64,000 bases of DNA from contig NZ_CALHGM010000003.1 of the NCBI RefSeq assembly GCF_938030145.1, positions 1 through 64,000 on the forward strand. Reading direction: 5' to 3'. A program made the position numbers and the translations under genes. Position 1 is the first letter of the stretch. Every line of letters starts with the position of its first letter. This document shows, piece after piece, positions 26,501-35,316 of the stretch. The stretch is from an uncultured Campylobacter sp. Lineage in GTDB: Bacteria > Campylobacterota > Campylobacteria > Campylobacterales > Campylobacteraceae. Below the pieces are notes generated by a model. It did no database searches, was not told where the DNA came from, and worked only from the letters and a program-made list of their open reading frames with translations.

Positions 26501-27157
26501 TTAATAGCTTTTTACTTGAATAGGCTCCGATAGCATTTTAGGGACGCCCGGTAATTCATACGCTCCCCGGCAGATATTATTTTCGGCATCGGGACCTTTT
26601 GCGATGGTGATCGTTTTATTTTCGCCGTCCACGCTGATTAGGAAACATTTATCTCCCTTCAAGCTTTTCAGATAAGCAGAATTCGCTCCGTTAGGCTCTA
26701 ACGGAACATTCGTCATAACCAAAAAATCGGATGCGAATTTGCCTTGGGAGATATAATAAGCGTCTAGATCGTATTTAACGGTACTTAAATTTGTCGCTAA
26801 TCTAGAAATCTCCGCATCATCTCTAGTAGTCAGCCCTGGTTCCGCAATCGCTACTGCAGGTAAAGCGATCGCTACGATACAAACCGCAGCTACTATCGTC
26901 GCTACGGATACTTTTTGGGGCGTTACGTCATATTTGTAGTTCTGCAGCGACTCTGCGGCGACGGCAAGCGAGCTTTTATTTTTGCGCACCATATCGCTAG
27001 TAAAAGGTAAAAATAGAAATTTACTGTATTCCATAAGACCCAATCCCGCGGGAGCGGTCCGACTAAAATGGTTAAGGATTAAACCCGACAAATAAGTTAA
27101 GATAGCCAAGATCCAACCGCCCAGAAAAAACCAAATAATGCTGCCTAAAATACGCAT
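26501..27157 (-). CDS. YccF-like membrane domain joined to a pilin-like C-terminal domain
   Basis: A 218-residue protein. Residues 1-55 resemble a YccF half-domain (ILGSIIWFFLGGWILAIL ... FLFLPF). A second membrane helix lies at about 83-105, and the rest is probably periplasmic. The C-terminal part (about 125-218), with YDLDAYYISQGKF and two cysteines (171 and 196) 25 residues apart, matches the end of the lipoprotein at 40061-40891. The layout (helix, then DxYYxxxGxF, then a Cys pair) recalls minor pilins without the prepilin leader. Function unknown. A G9 tract lies about 275 bases upstream. Confidence 0.7.
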   Translation of the reverse strand: MRILGSIIWFFLGGWILAILTYLSGLILNHFSRTAPAGLGLMEYSKFLFLPFTSDMVRKNKSSLAVAAESLQNYKYDVTPQKVSVATIVAAVCIVAIALPAVAIAEPGLTTRDDAEISRLATNLSTVKYDLDAYYISQGKFASDFLVMTNVPLEPNGANSAYLKSLKGDKCFLISVDGENKTITIAKGPDAENNICRGAYELPGVPKMLSEPIQVKSY

Positions 27158-28201
27158 ATTTTACCTCTTTATAAATTTATGCAAATCAAGCAAGCCGCCC
27201 GCTTCGAGCGGCTCGCACAACCTCTCATCCGTTTCGCAAAGCATTTGGCACAACTCGCGCGAAAAGACGCGCCAAAGCGCTATGGCGCAGCAAAACGCTA
27301 AAACGTGTCGAAACACTAAGAAATGCTAAGGCGTACACCCCGCACGACGCGCCCACGCCTGCGGCTATGGCGTGCAAAACGAGCCTTGTGCGTGCAAAAC
27401 TCCTGTACGCAAAACGACTGCGGAATTATAGGGGGGGGGCGGTTAACGATTGGCAACAAGCGCTTTCACGCGATAAAATTTTACCCTGCAAATAGCTGTA
27501 GCAAGGGAGTTTACGAAATTTAAAATTTATTTTGAAAAAGTTATGAATTTTAAAATTTTGATGATAGAATTTTGAAAAATTTTATAAATTTTTATGAATT
27601 TTGCGAACCAAAATTTTAGAATTTTCACGGCGCGGTAAAGCTAAATTTTAAAATTCTGCTACGAATTTTGATATGGATTTTGACGCGAGCTTTGATGGGA
27701 AGGTCTTACCTTTAAATTTGGCGCGAAGTTTCGCAGCATAAATTTTAACGGAAGCCCTTAAAACGAACTTTAGCGAAGAGCTTGTAGCAAATTCCAAAAA
27801 CCCTACGGCACAAAGTTTAACTAAAACCGGTGCGACGACGCCGTATTCAAAAACGGCAAAATTTCACGCTTGAAAAGCGGGATTGTATCGCTCGCTAAGT
27901 CTCAAAGCTTAACAAATCCGTGCGCGGCAAAATCTCGCGGCACATTACTAGCGGATTTTTTACTCGCGCCCTTAAAATTCTGCATATACGTTGCTTCGCA
28001 AAAATTATCACGCTGCAAAATTTCAAAAGCCTAGCGTCGCACTACTTTGCAAACTTCTAGTACCACTCTATTCATAGACAGCTACCGCATTATTTTACAA
28101 AATTTTAATCTCACGCCGTCTCAAGCCGAGCGTTATGCTACTTATGCAAATTCTAGCTTCGCGCTGCGCAGAGCCAAGCCGATCTGAGCCGAGATGCTAG
28201 C
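27158..28201. other. 1-kb intergenic region with G9 tract and AAATTT island
   Basis: No believable gene. The left part (27240-27420) is rich in short repeats around AAAACG. A G9 tract is at 27431-27439, and a dense island of AAAATTTT/GAATTTT motifs covers about 27520-27680. Motifs thin out to 28200. Confidence 0.6.
27431..27439 (+). repeat. Poly-G tract (G9)
   Basis: Nine consecutive G on the plus strand. In Campylobacter, tracts of eight or more G/C are the classic slip-strand phase-variation sites. This one is not inside a recognisable gene. The nearest gene start is the YccF-like protein on the minus strand (27157). Confidence 0.8.
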
Positions 28202-29515
28202 CTAATCCTCCGCTTCGCTCTCCGCCGCAATCGCCTCGAGGCTTAAAATTTCATCGACGTCCTCGAGCTGCGCTACGCCGCTTCCGGCGATGCTTCTGAT
28301 ACTTGCGTGCATCGCGATCGCGCCGTCTCGCGCACGCGCGATCTGTTTTTCGCGCTGTTTCCAGATGCGCTCCATCGCGTTGCGCTCCTTATTTAAGCTC
28401 TCTTGCATGCCGACGAATGCCGAGACGATCGTCTTTATCTGGTTTGCAAACTCGGGCGAGGTCAGATAGTCGTAGAGCATCGCCGTTTTGCTATCTTGAT
28501 TTTGACCCGATCTTTTGGCAAACGCAAGCGCCACGACATGTTCGCGCAAGACGGCGCAAAGCCCCTTAAATTCCTCAAACGAACAGATCCAGATGCTAGC
28601 ATCGCTCGGCGCTTGATGCAGCCTAGGGCTGTGAGGCGGCATCTGCTCGGTGACGATAACGCCGATCTGCGCGCCCTCGCCTATCATATCGTCTTTGAGT
28701 TTGTCGATCCATTTGGGCTCGAAGCTTTTCGTGCGCTTGCTCTCGTATAAAATTTTACCGCAGCCCGCAAACTCCCTCGTATGCACCATCTGCACGCAGT
28801 CCGCGCCGCGCGCGCCCTTTTTGACCTCATCTATCTCGTCCAAAGGAAAGCTTAGCCGCAGATACTCCTGCAGCGCGAGCTCCTGCACCTCGCCCTGAAG
28901 CTGCTGCGAGCCCACCTCCGAGCGGCGCTTAAGCTCGTTTATTTGGCCGATTAGGCTTTGGATCTGCTCATCCTTTTGGCGAAATTTCAGCTCGTTTTCC
29001 TGCGAAATTTGTTTCGAAAGCCGCTCTCGCTCCATATTCATGCGGTTGGTTAGCTCGATCTCGGATTTAGCTTTATTCTCGGCCTCAAGCTCGCTAAATT
29101 TACGCTTTTGCGCCTCCATTTCGGCCTTTATTAAATTTAGCTCGGAAATTCTTTGCGATTTTTCTTGCAGCTCCTTTTGTAAAATTTCAAATTTTGCCGC
29201 GTTTTCGCTCTCGATCTGAGATTTCGCAAGAGCTAAAATTTTCTCTCGCTCGCTGTTTAGTGCGGAATCGGTCGCCGCCTTTACGCGCTGCTCAAAGGCG
29301 TTTTCCTTCGCTTGCAGCTGAGCCAGATGCTTCGCGTACTCCTCGCGCTTAGCGGCGATCTCGGCTTCAAATTTAAGCGTGGCTTCGTTTTGCTGCTGCT
29401 GCCACTTTCGCTTCTGCTGCAAAATTTCATCTTCAAATTTAGCTTTGATATCGCGCTGCAGCGCCTCGTCTATATCGATCTGAGAGCCGCAGTGCGGGCA
29501 CTTTACGTTAGCCAT
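28202..29515 (-). CDS. DUF2130 protein with zinc ribbon and coiled coil
   Basis: A 437-residue protein. It starts with a zinc-ribbon-like CPHCG (residues 6-10), followed by a long charged coiled coil (about 20-210) and a C-terminal globular part with ARGADCVQMVH and ILYESKRTKSFEPKWIDKLKDD. This layout is DUF2130, whose core resembles restriction-like nuclease folds (E..K pattern in YESKR). It is cytoplasmic and its role is unknown. Its start overlaps the end of putP by eight bases, so both are expressed together. Confidence 0.85.
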   Translation of the reverse strand: MANVKCPHCGSQIDIDEALQRDIKAKFEDEILQQKRKWQQQQNEATLKFEAEIAAKREEYAKHLAQLQAKENAFEQRVKAATDSALNSEREKILALAKSQIESENAAKFEILQKELQEKSQRISELNLIKAEMEAQKRKFSELEAENKAKSEIELTNRMNMERERLSKQISQENELKFRQKDEQIQSLIGQINELKRRSEVGSQQLQGEVQELALQEYLRLSFPLDEIDEVKKGARGADCVQMVHTREFAGCGKILYESKRTKSFEPKWIDKLKDDMIGEGAQIGVIVTEQMPPHSPRLHQAPSDASIWICSFEEFKGLCAVLREHVVALAFAKRSGQNQDSKTAMLYDYLTSPEFANQIKTIVSAFVGMQESLNKERNAMERIWKQREKQIARARDGAIAMHASIRSIAGSGVAQLEDVDEILSLEAIAAESEAED

Positions 29516-31016
29516 CTTTGCCCCTTAAACTCTGCTCTTTCATCTTTTCAAATTCCTGCGAAATTTGCGCGGCATTAGGCTCATCCGCCATTTTATCGAG
29601 CACGGAGTTGTAGCGATTTACGAGCAGTATCGCAAGCGCCGAAAAGCAAAAGCCCGGCAGCAGCTCATAAACGACCGCCGAAAGCCCCGATAATATCCAG
29701 CAAATGACCGTGATACCGCCTACGAGCATACCCACTAGAGCCGAGAGCGCGCTCATTTTTTTAGAATACAGGCTGAAAAGAAGCACCGCTCCGAAGCTCG
29801 CGCCAAATCCCGCCCAGGCGTTACCCACGACGTTTAGCACCGTATCGTTTGAGCCAAACGCCAAGATCGCGGCAACCGCGGCGATGATCACGACGGCGAT
29901 ACGGCTGCTTAGCGTCTGCGTGCGCTCGCTCACCTCTTTTTTATAAAACGCGAAGATAAAATCCTTCGTAACCGCGCTCGCGCTTACCAAAAGCTGGCTT
30001 GAGATGGTGCTCATAATCGCCGCCAGCACCGCAGAGATTATGACGCCTAGGATAAATGGATGAAAGAAAATTTTACCGAGCTCTAGGAAAATTTTTTCGG
30101 GATCGTCTATGCTAAGACCCTTTTGCGAAAAATAGACAAAGCCGATCAAGCCGCTAAGCATCGCGCCCGCAAGACCTAGCACCATCCACGAAATTCCGAT
30201 ACGGCGCGCGCTATCAAGCTCGCGCGAGCTTCTAATCGCCATAAAGCGCACTATGATGTGCGGCTGCCCGAAGTATCCGAGCCCCCAAGCAAGCAGGCCC
30301 AAAACGCCTAAGAAGCTTTGATTGTAAAATAGATCAAGGTGGCTCGCGCCGTATAGCCGTACCTGCGCCAAAAAGGAGCTGTCCGCAGGGATCTGCAGCG
30401 CGAGGTAAGAAAACAGAGGGATCAAAATAAGTACCGCAAACATCAGTGCGCCCTGAAATGCGTCGGTGATCGCGACGGCCTTAAATCCGCCGAAAAAGGT
30501 ATAAAACACGACAATTAAGATCGTAGCGACCGCGCCGTATGTAAAATTTAGCCCGAAAAAGCTCTCAAATGTCTTGCCGCCCGCGATGATGCCGCTGCTA
30601 ACATAGAGCGTAAAAAATATGATGATCAAAAGCCCGGAGATGATGCGAAGCGTCTTGGTGCGGTCTTTAAAGCGGTTTTCTAAAAAATCCGGGATCGTGA
30701 CGCTGTCGCTTGCTACCTCGGTGTAAATTCTAAGCCTTTTGGCAAGAAATTTATAGTTGCACCACGCGCCCGCGCAAAGTCCTAGAGCTATCCAGATATT
30801 GCAAATCCCCGTCGCAAACATCGCGCCCGGCACTCCCAAAAGCATCCAGCCGCTCATATCGCTAGCGCCCGCGCTAAGCGCCGTTACGAATGGGCCCAGG
30901 CGGCGATTGTCGAGCAGATACTCGCTTAAGCTCGCATTCTTGTCATAATAATACCTACCTATAAAAATAAGCGCGCCGAAATATATCGCGATTGCGCAAT
31001 AGGTCCAAAAGCTCAT
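29508..31016 (-). CDS. putP: Sodium/proline symporter
   Basis: A 502-residue SSS-family transporter with about 13 membrane spans. Typical PutP blocks are LLDNRRLGPFVTALSAGASDMSG, GGFKAVAITDAFQG and a GYFGQPHIIVRF segment. It imports proline with Na+; proline is a carbon and nitrogen source for several campylobacters. Good ribosome site (AAAAGGAGG). No putA is nearby. Confidence 0.93.
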   Translation of the reverse strand: MSFWTYCAIAIYFGALIFIGRYYYDKNASLSEYLLDNRRLGPFVTALSAGASDMSGWMLLGVPGAMFATGICNIWIALGLCAGAWCNYKFLAKRLRIYTEVASDSVTIPDFLENRFKDRTKTLRIISGLLIIIFFTLYVSSGIIAGGKTFESFFGLNFTYGAVATILIVVFYTFFGGFKAVAITDAFQGALMFAVLILIPLFSYLALQIPADSSFLAQVRLYGASHLDLFYNQSFLGVLGLLAWGLGYFGQPHIIVRFMAIRSSRELDSARRIGISWMVLGLAGAMLSGLIGFVYFSQKGLSIDDPEKIFLELGKIFFHPFILGVIISAVLAAIMSTISSQLLVSASAVTKDFIFAFYKKEVSERTQTLSSRIAVVIIAAVAAILAFGSNDTVLNVVGNAWAGFGASFGAVLLFSLYSKKMSALSALVGMLVGGITVICWILSGLSAVVYELLPGFCFSALAILLVNRYNSVLDKMADEPNAAQISQEFEKMKEQSLRGKDG

Positions 31017-31143
31017 CGTTACCTCCTTTTAAAAAAGCTAATTTTACTCTATTTCAAATAAAATTTTACTTTCGGAATTTAGCCAGATTTTAACGAAATT
31101 TTAGTATTCTTGCCATTTAAATTTTAAGAAAAAGGCGCCTTGG

Positions 31144-31848
31144 TTGAACGAGAAAATTTTAAAGGTCGTATTTGTTTTGACTGTAATCGCCGTGGGGCTT
31201 TATTTCACCTATCCCGAACTGAGCGAAGCGCAAAAAATTTCATACGCCAAAAGCTACGGCATCACTCTTATTTTGACCTCCGGTGGCATTGTGATCGGTA
31301 TCGCATTAGGATTTATGCTGGCATTTTTAAAATTTCTAAACAATAAATTTTTAAGCTTCATTATCGACGAATACATAGACATCATCCGCGGAACTCCAAT
31401 CGTTATCCAACTGATGGTGTTTGTGTTTATTATCTTTGCTACGTGGAGCAATAATATCGCAGCTGCGATCTTTGCGCTGGGGCTTAATAGCTCAGCTTAC
31501 GTCGCGGAGATCGTGCGCGGCGGCATAAATAGCGTCGATCGCGGCCAGATGGAAGCCGCGCGTGCGATGGGGCTAGGCTACGGCACGGCGATGAAAGAGA
31601 TCGTCTTTCCACAGGCGATAAAAAATATCCTGCCTGCGCTTGCGAATGAGTTTATTAGCCTATTTAAAGAGACCTCGGTCGTGGGTCTCGTAGCAATTAC
31701 TGATCTTACGTTTTTTTCAAAAAGCATGCAGGCTGCGCTTTATACCGTCCAGCCGATACTTTTTGCCGCAGTACTTTACTATGCAAGCGTGAAATTTTTC
31801 TCGTTTTTAGTAAAAATGCTAGAAAGTAGGTTAAACCGCAATGATTGA
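31144..31848 (+). CDS. Polar amino acid ABC transporter permease
   Basis: A 234-residue permease with five membrane helices and the EAA loop (AARAMGLGYGTAMKEIVFPQAIKNILPAL), of the HisM/GlnP type. The EYIDIIRGTPIVIQL segment is typical of polar amino acid importers. TTG is the only start near the beginning; the site upstream (AAGG) is spaced widely. It overlaps the ATPase gene by eight bases. A single permease gene implies a homodimeric channel. Confidence 0.9.
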   Translation: MNEKILKVVFVLTVIAVGLYFTYPELSEAQKISYAKSYGITLILTSGGIVIGIALGFMLAFLKFLNNKFLSFIIDEYIDIIRGTPIVIQLMVFVFIIFATWSNNIAAAIFALGLNSSAYVAEIVRGGINSVDRGQMEAARAMGLGYGTAMKEIVFPQAIKNILPALANEFISLFKETSVVGLVAITDLTFFSKSMQAALYTVQPILFAAVLYYASVKFFSFLVKMLESRLNRND

Positions 31849-32569
31849 AATATCAAATTTAACCAAATCCTACGGCAATTTATCGGTGCTAAAAGGAATT
31901 TCAAAGACCATAAATAAAGGCGATATCGTAGCAATCATCGGTCCAAGCGGCGGTGGTAAATCGACCTTTTTGCGTTGCTTAAATCTGCTCGAAATTCCGA
32001 GCGGCGGCACTATTAAAATAGACGGCGAGTATATTACCGATAAGCACACTGATATTAATAAAATTCGCCGCAAAGTTAGTATGGTGTTTCAGCATTTCAA
32101 CCTCTTTGCAAATAAAAACGTGCTGGAAAATTTAACTCTAGCACCCATAAAAGCGGGTATTTATACTAAAGAACAAGCCTACGCAAAAGCAGAGGAGCTG
32201 CTACAAAAGGTCGGTCTTAGCGATAAGGCCTATACTTATCCACACAAGCTTAGCGGCGGACAAAAGCAACGCATCGCAATCGCTAGAAGTTTGGCAGTAA
32301 ATCCGGACGTGATTTTATTCGACGAGCCTACCTCGGCACTAGATCCCGAGATGATCGGCGAGGTGTTAGGTATAATGAAAGAGGTTGCCAAAGAGGGAAT
32401 CACGATGCTTGTGGTAACGCACGAGATGGGCTTTGCACGCAATGTCGCAAATAGGATTTTTTTTATGGAGGGCGGTAAGATCGCTGTGGACGATACGCCT
32501 AAAAACGTATTTGAAAATCCGCAAAATCCGAGATTGAAAGAATTTTTAAATAAAATTTTAAACCACTAA
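31841..32569 (+). CDS. Polar amino acid ABC transporter ATP-binding protein (GlnQ type)
   Basis: A 242-residue ABC ATPase with Walker A GPSGGGKST, Q-loop in VFQHFNLF, signature LSGGQKQR, Walker B VILFDEPTSALD and the switch His in VVTHEMGFA. It drives the permease encoded just before and receives substrate from the binding protein just after. The family imports glutamine, glutamate, aspartate, histidine or arginine. Confidence 0.95.
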   Translation: MIEISNLTKSYGNLSVLKGISKTINKGDIVAIIGPSGGGKSTFLRCLNLLEIPSGGTIKIDGEYITDKHTDINKIRRKVSMVFQHFNLFANKNVLENLTLAPIKAGIYTKEQAYAKAEELLQKVGLSDKAYTYPHKLSGGQKQRIAIARSLAVNPDVILFDEPTSALDPEMIGEVLGIMKEVAKEGITMLVVTHEMGFARNVANRIFFMEGGKIAVDDTPKNVFENPQNPRLKEFLNKILNH

Positions 32570-32580
32570 AGGAGAGGGAA

Positions 32581-33321
32581 ATGAAAAAATTTATGAGATT
32601 TTTAGTTGCGGGCGCTTTGCTTTGCAGTTCGCTAATCGCTAAAGACATCACCAAAGATACGCTCATCGTAGGTACAAACGCCGAGTATCCGCCGTTTGAG
32701 TTTGTGGATGAAAACTCCAAGGTCACCGGCTTTGATATGGATCTGGTAGCCGAGCTTGCCAAGCGCGCGGGGGTGAAATACGAAATTTTAAATATGAGCT
32801 TTGACGGGCTAATCCCTGCGATTAAAAGTGGCAAGATCGACATGATCGCCTCGGGAATGAGCGCGACACCGGCTCGCAAAAAGGCTATCGATTTCACAGC
32901 TCCTTACTATAAAGTCGAAAATTTATATGTCAAGCGCAAGGACGATAGCTCGTTAAATTCCAAGGCGGATCTGCAGGGTAAGCGCCTTGCCGCGCAGCTA
33001 GGCACCATTCAAGAGCTTGCGATCAGAGATATCAAAGGCGCCGAAGTTAGCGCTACGGAAAACGTTTTTGTAGCCGTTATGTCGCTTAAAAACAAAAAGA
33101 TCGACGCACTTTGCGTAGATTCATCCGTGGGCTACGAATATCTTAAGAAAAACGACGATCTAACCGCATTTTTTAAAGAATCCGACGGCAGCGAGGGCTT
33201 TTCGATCGCATTTGATAAGGGCAAGTATCCCGAGCTGCTCACTAAATTTAACACAGCGCTTGAGGAGATGAAAAAGGATGGAAGCTACGAAAAGCTTTTG
33301 GAAAAGTATAATTTAAAATAA
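32581..33321 (+). CDS. Amino acid ABC transporter substrate-binding protein
   Basis: A 246-residue periplasmic protein with a signal peptide (cleavage near SLIAKD) and SBP family 3 pattern: LIVGTNAEYPPFEFVDE, GFDMDLVAELAKRAG and the ligand loop MIASGMSATPARKKAIDFTAPYY. It delivers a polar amino acid to the permease. It resembles PEB1/PaqP-type binding proteins of campylobacters, but the exact ligand cannot be told. GGAGAGG lies before the ATG. Confidence 0.92.
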   Translation: MKKFMRFLVAGALLCSSLIAKDITKDTLIVGTNAEYPPFEFVDENSKVTGFDMDLVAELAKRAGVKYEILNMSFDGLIPAIKSGKIDMIASGMSATPARKKAIDFTAPYYKVENLYVKRKDDSSLNSKADLQGKRLAAQLGTIQELAIRDIKGAEVSATENVFVAVMSLKNKKIDALCVDSSVGYEYLKKNDDLTAFFKESDGSEGFSIAFDKGKYPELLTKFNTALEEMKKDGSYEKLLEKYNLK

Positions 33322-33337
33322 TCCGCAAAATTTAGGC

Positions 33338-33361
33338 GCAAATTCCTCTCATAGAATTTGC
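33338..33361 (+). terminator. Hairpin after the ABC transporter operon
   Basis: GCAAATTC and GAATTTGC form a perfect 8-bp stem around an 8-base loop, 17 bases after the stop. No T-run follows, so it may be a weak terminator or an mRNA-stabilising hairpin. Confidence 0.45.
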
Positions 33362-33380
33362 ACCGCCCAAGAGGAATCCT

Positions 33381-33920
33381 ATGAAAAAGATATTTTTGAC
33401 ACTTGCGATTTTGCTCTGCACGCAGAGCTTTGCGGAGCAAAAAGACAGATATGGCATCGCTGCGTTTGCAGGTCTTGGCAATGACGGCAGAAGCTTCGTT
33501 TTTACCTTCAGAAAGGCTCAAAAGGATCGCTTCTTTCCCTGCGATTTAAAAAATTTAAACATAATCGCCGCGGGCGCTTCGAGGTGCATAACGGACACTA
33601 AGGAGCTAAGGAAATTCGACAAAGAATATAAAAAAGCTCTCGAGTCCGTGATAAAACCCGGCAAGCGCTACTACGTAAATTTAATCAATCGCGGCAACGA
33701 CGCCTATGTTTGCGACGTAAGCGATCCTAAAAGTAATCTGCGATTGGATCTGGTAGCGGCGGGATTTGCCGTGCCAATAACCGACGATAGCGAACTGCTT
33801 TTAAAAGCCGCCGAGGAAGCCAAAGAGGCTAAGCGCGGAATGTATAGCGCAAAATTTTGGGACGTTACCAACTGCATCCTAAACGGCGTACCTATACCTA
33901 AAAAAGACGAGGATAGATGA
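33381..33920 (+). CDS. Secreted SNase-like (thermonuclease-fold) protein, probably non-catalytic
   Basis: A 179-residue protein with signal peptide (cleavage near QSFAEQ). The C-terminal half resembles staphylococcal nuclease: LRLDLVAAGFAVP followed by a helix AAEEAKEAKRGMYSAKFW, like the LVRxGLA ... AxAKxxxxGLW pattern of the family. The catalytic Arg-Glu-Arg set expected in the DTPE/YGR region is not visible, so activity is doubtful. Four Cys could form disulfides. It overlaps thiE by four bases. Confidence 0.6.
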   Translation: MKKIFLTLAILLCTQSFAEQKDRYGIAAFAGLGNDGRSFVFTFRKAQKDRFFPCDLKNLNIIAAGASRCITDTKELRKFDKEYKKALESVIKPGKRYYVNLINRGNDAYVCDVSDPKSNLRLDLVAAGFAVPITDDSELLLKAAEEAKEAKRGMYSAKFWDVTNCILNGVPIPKKDEDR

Positions 33921-34531
33921 GCGAAATTTACGCGCTTAGCGACGATGCCTTAACGCCGCCGCAAACTATCTTTTCGCAGATAGATGAAATTTTGCGCTGC
34001 GGCGTAAAACTCGTGCAGTATCGCAGTAAGCTCGCCGCGCAGGATGAAGCCTTAATCCGCTCTCTCATCGGTCTTTGCGAGGATTACGGCGCCAAACTCA
34101 TCATAAACGACGATGCGGTGCTTGCTAAAAAGCTTGGCGCGCATGGCGTGCATATCGGAAAGGACGACGGCGAGACGGCGCAGGTGCGCGAGTTTTTAGG
34201 CGCGGATAAGATCGTCGGCGTTAGCTGCTACGCTGATCTTGCTAGCGCGCAAAAGGCCGAGGCGCAGGGCGCTAGCTACGTAACCTTCGGCTCACTAAGG
34301 CGCGGCAAGACAAAGCCTGATGCGCCGCTTTGCCCCGATGCGCTTGTGCAAGAGGCGCGAAAATCTTTAAACCTCCCAATCGCCGTAATCGGCGGAATAA
34401 ACTTAGAAAATTTAAATGAAATTTTAGCTCTCAAGCCTGATTATATCGCGATGGTAGAGGCGATCTACAGACCCGCTTCGATCACGCAGAATTTAGCAAA
34501 TTTAAAGGAAAAAATGGATGAATATATTTGA
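33917..34531 (+). CDS. thiE: Thiamine phosphate synthase
   Basis: A 204-residue TIM barrel that joins HMP-PP and thiazole phosphate to thiamine phosphate. Visible motifs are LVQYRSK, LIINDDAVLAKKLGAHGVHIGKDD (Mg and pyrophosphate binding), YVTFGSLRRGKTKPD and IGGINLENL. The length is normal. It overlaps both the SNase-like gene and uppP, so it sits in a tight operon. No TPP riboswitch was seen upstream. Confidence 0.93.
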   Translation: MSEIYALSDDALTPPQTIFSQIDEILRCGVKLVQYRSKLAAQDEALIRSLIGLCEDYGAKLIINDDAVLAKKLGAHGVHIGKDDGETAQVREFLGADKIVGVSCYADLASAQKAEAQGASYVTFGSLRRGKTKPDAPLCPDALVQEARKSLNLPIAVIGGINLENLNEILALKPDYIAMVEAIYRPASITQNLANLKEKMDEYI

Positions 34532-35294
34532 CGCCGTGATTTTAGGCATCGTCGAGGGGCTGACGGAGTTTCTGCCCGTAAGCTCGACCGGGCATATGAT
34601 CCTGGCCGCAAAACTAATGGGCTTACAGCAGACCGATACGCTTAAATGCTTCGAAGTCGTTATCCAGCTAGGCTCGATCCTAGCGGTCGTTGCGATGTTT
34701 TACAAGCGGCTTTTGGTTGATTTTAAGCTCTGGTGCAAGCTCATCGTGGGCTTCATCCCCACCGCTGCGATCGGATTTTTGCTCTATAAAAGTATCAAAT
34801 CTCTATTCGCGCCGCAGACCGTCGCCTACGCGCTGATCGGCTGGGGTATTATTTTTATCGCGGTCGAGCTCTTTCGCAAGGCGCGCCCGAGAGAAAGCGA
34901 GCTAGAGCATCTGGATCAAATTTCATACGTTCAGGCCTTTATCATCGGACTTTCGCAATGTTTTGCGATGGTGCCGGGCACTTCGCGCAGCGGCGCTACC
35001 ATCATCGCAGGGCTTTTGTGCGGGCTAAGCAGAAACCTAGCCGCGCGCTTTAGCTTCCTGCTCGCGATCCCTACGATGTTTGCGGCGACTTTTTACGATA
35101 CCTATAAAAATTTAGACACCTTCGCGCAAAACTCCGACAATATCACGACCTTTCTCGTAGGCGGCGTAGTGGCGTTCGTAGTGGCGCTTGCGGCGATCAA
35201 ACTATTTCTAAGTTTCGTTTCGAAGTTTGACTTCATCCCGTTTGGAATTTATAGAATTCTAATCGGCGTCATATTTTTCATCTTCGTTTTTTAA
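34518..35294 (+). CDS. uppP: Undecaprenyl-diphosphatase
   Basis: A 258-residue membrane enzyme (BacA family) that dephosphorylates C55-PP to recycle the lipid carrier for peptidoglycan and glycans. The two family motifs are intact: EGLTEFLPVSSTGHMIL near the N-terminus and PGTSRSGATI in the second half. The length is normal. Its start overlaps thiE. The next gene modifies lipids or glycans with phosphoethanolamine. Confidence 0.95.
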   Translation: MNIFDAVILGIVEGLTEFLPVSSTGHMILAAKLMGLQQTDTLKCFEVVIQLGSILAVVAMFYKRLLVDFKLWCKLIVGFIPTAAIGFLLYKSIKSLFAPQTVAYALIGWGIIFIAVELFRKARPRESELEHLDQISYVQAFIIGLSQCFAMVPGTSRSGATIIAGLLCGLSRNLAARFSFLLAIPTMFAATFYDTYKNLDTFAQNSDNITTFLVGGVVAFVVALAAIKLFLSFVSKFDFIPFGIYRILIGVIFFIFVF

Positions 35295-35316
35295 ACGCAA
35301 TCATCAAAGGAATTTC

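Noticed and set aside
28303..28750. Arg-rich frames opposite the DUF2130 gene
   Set aside because: They are shadows of a GC-rich coding strand, without ribosome sites.
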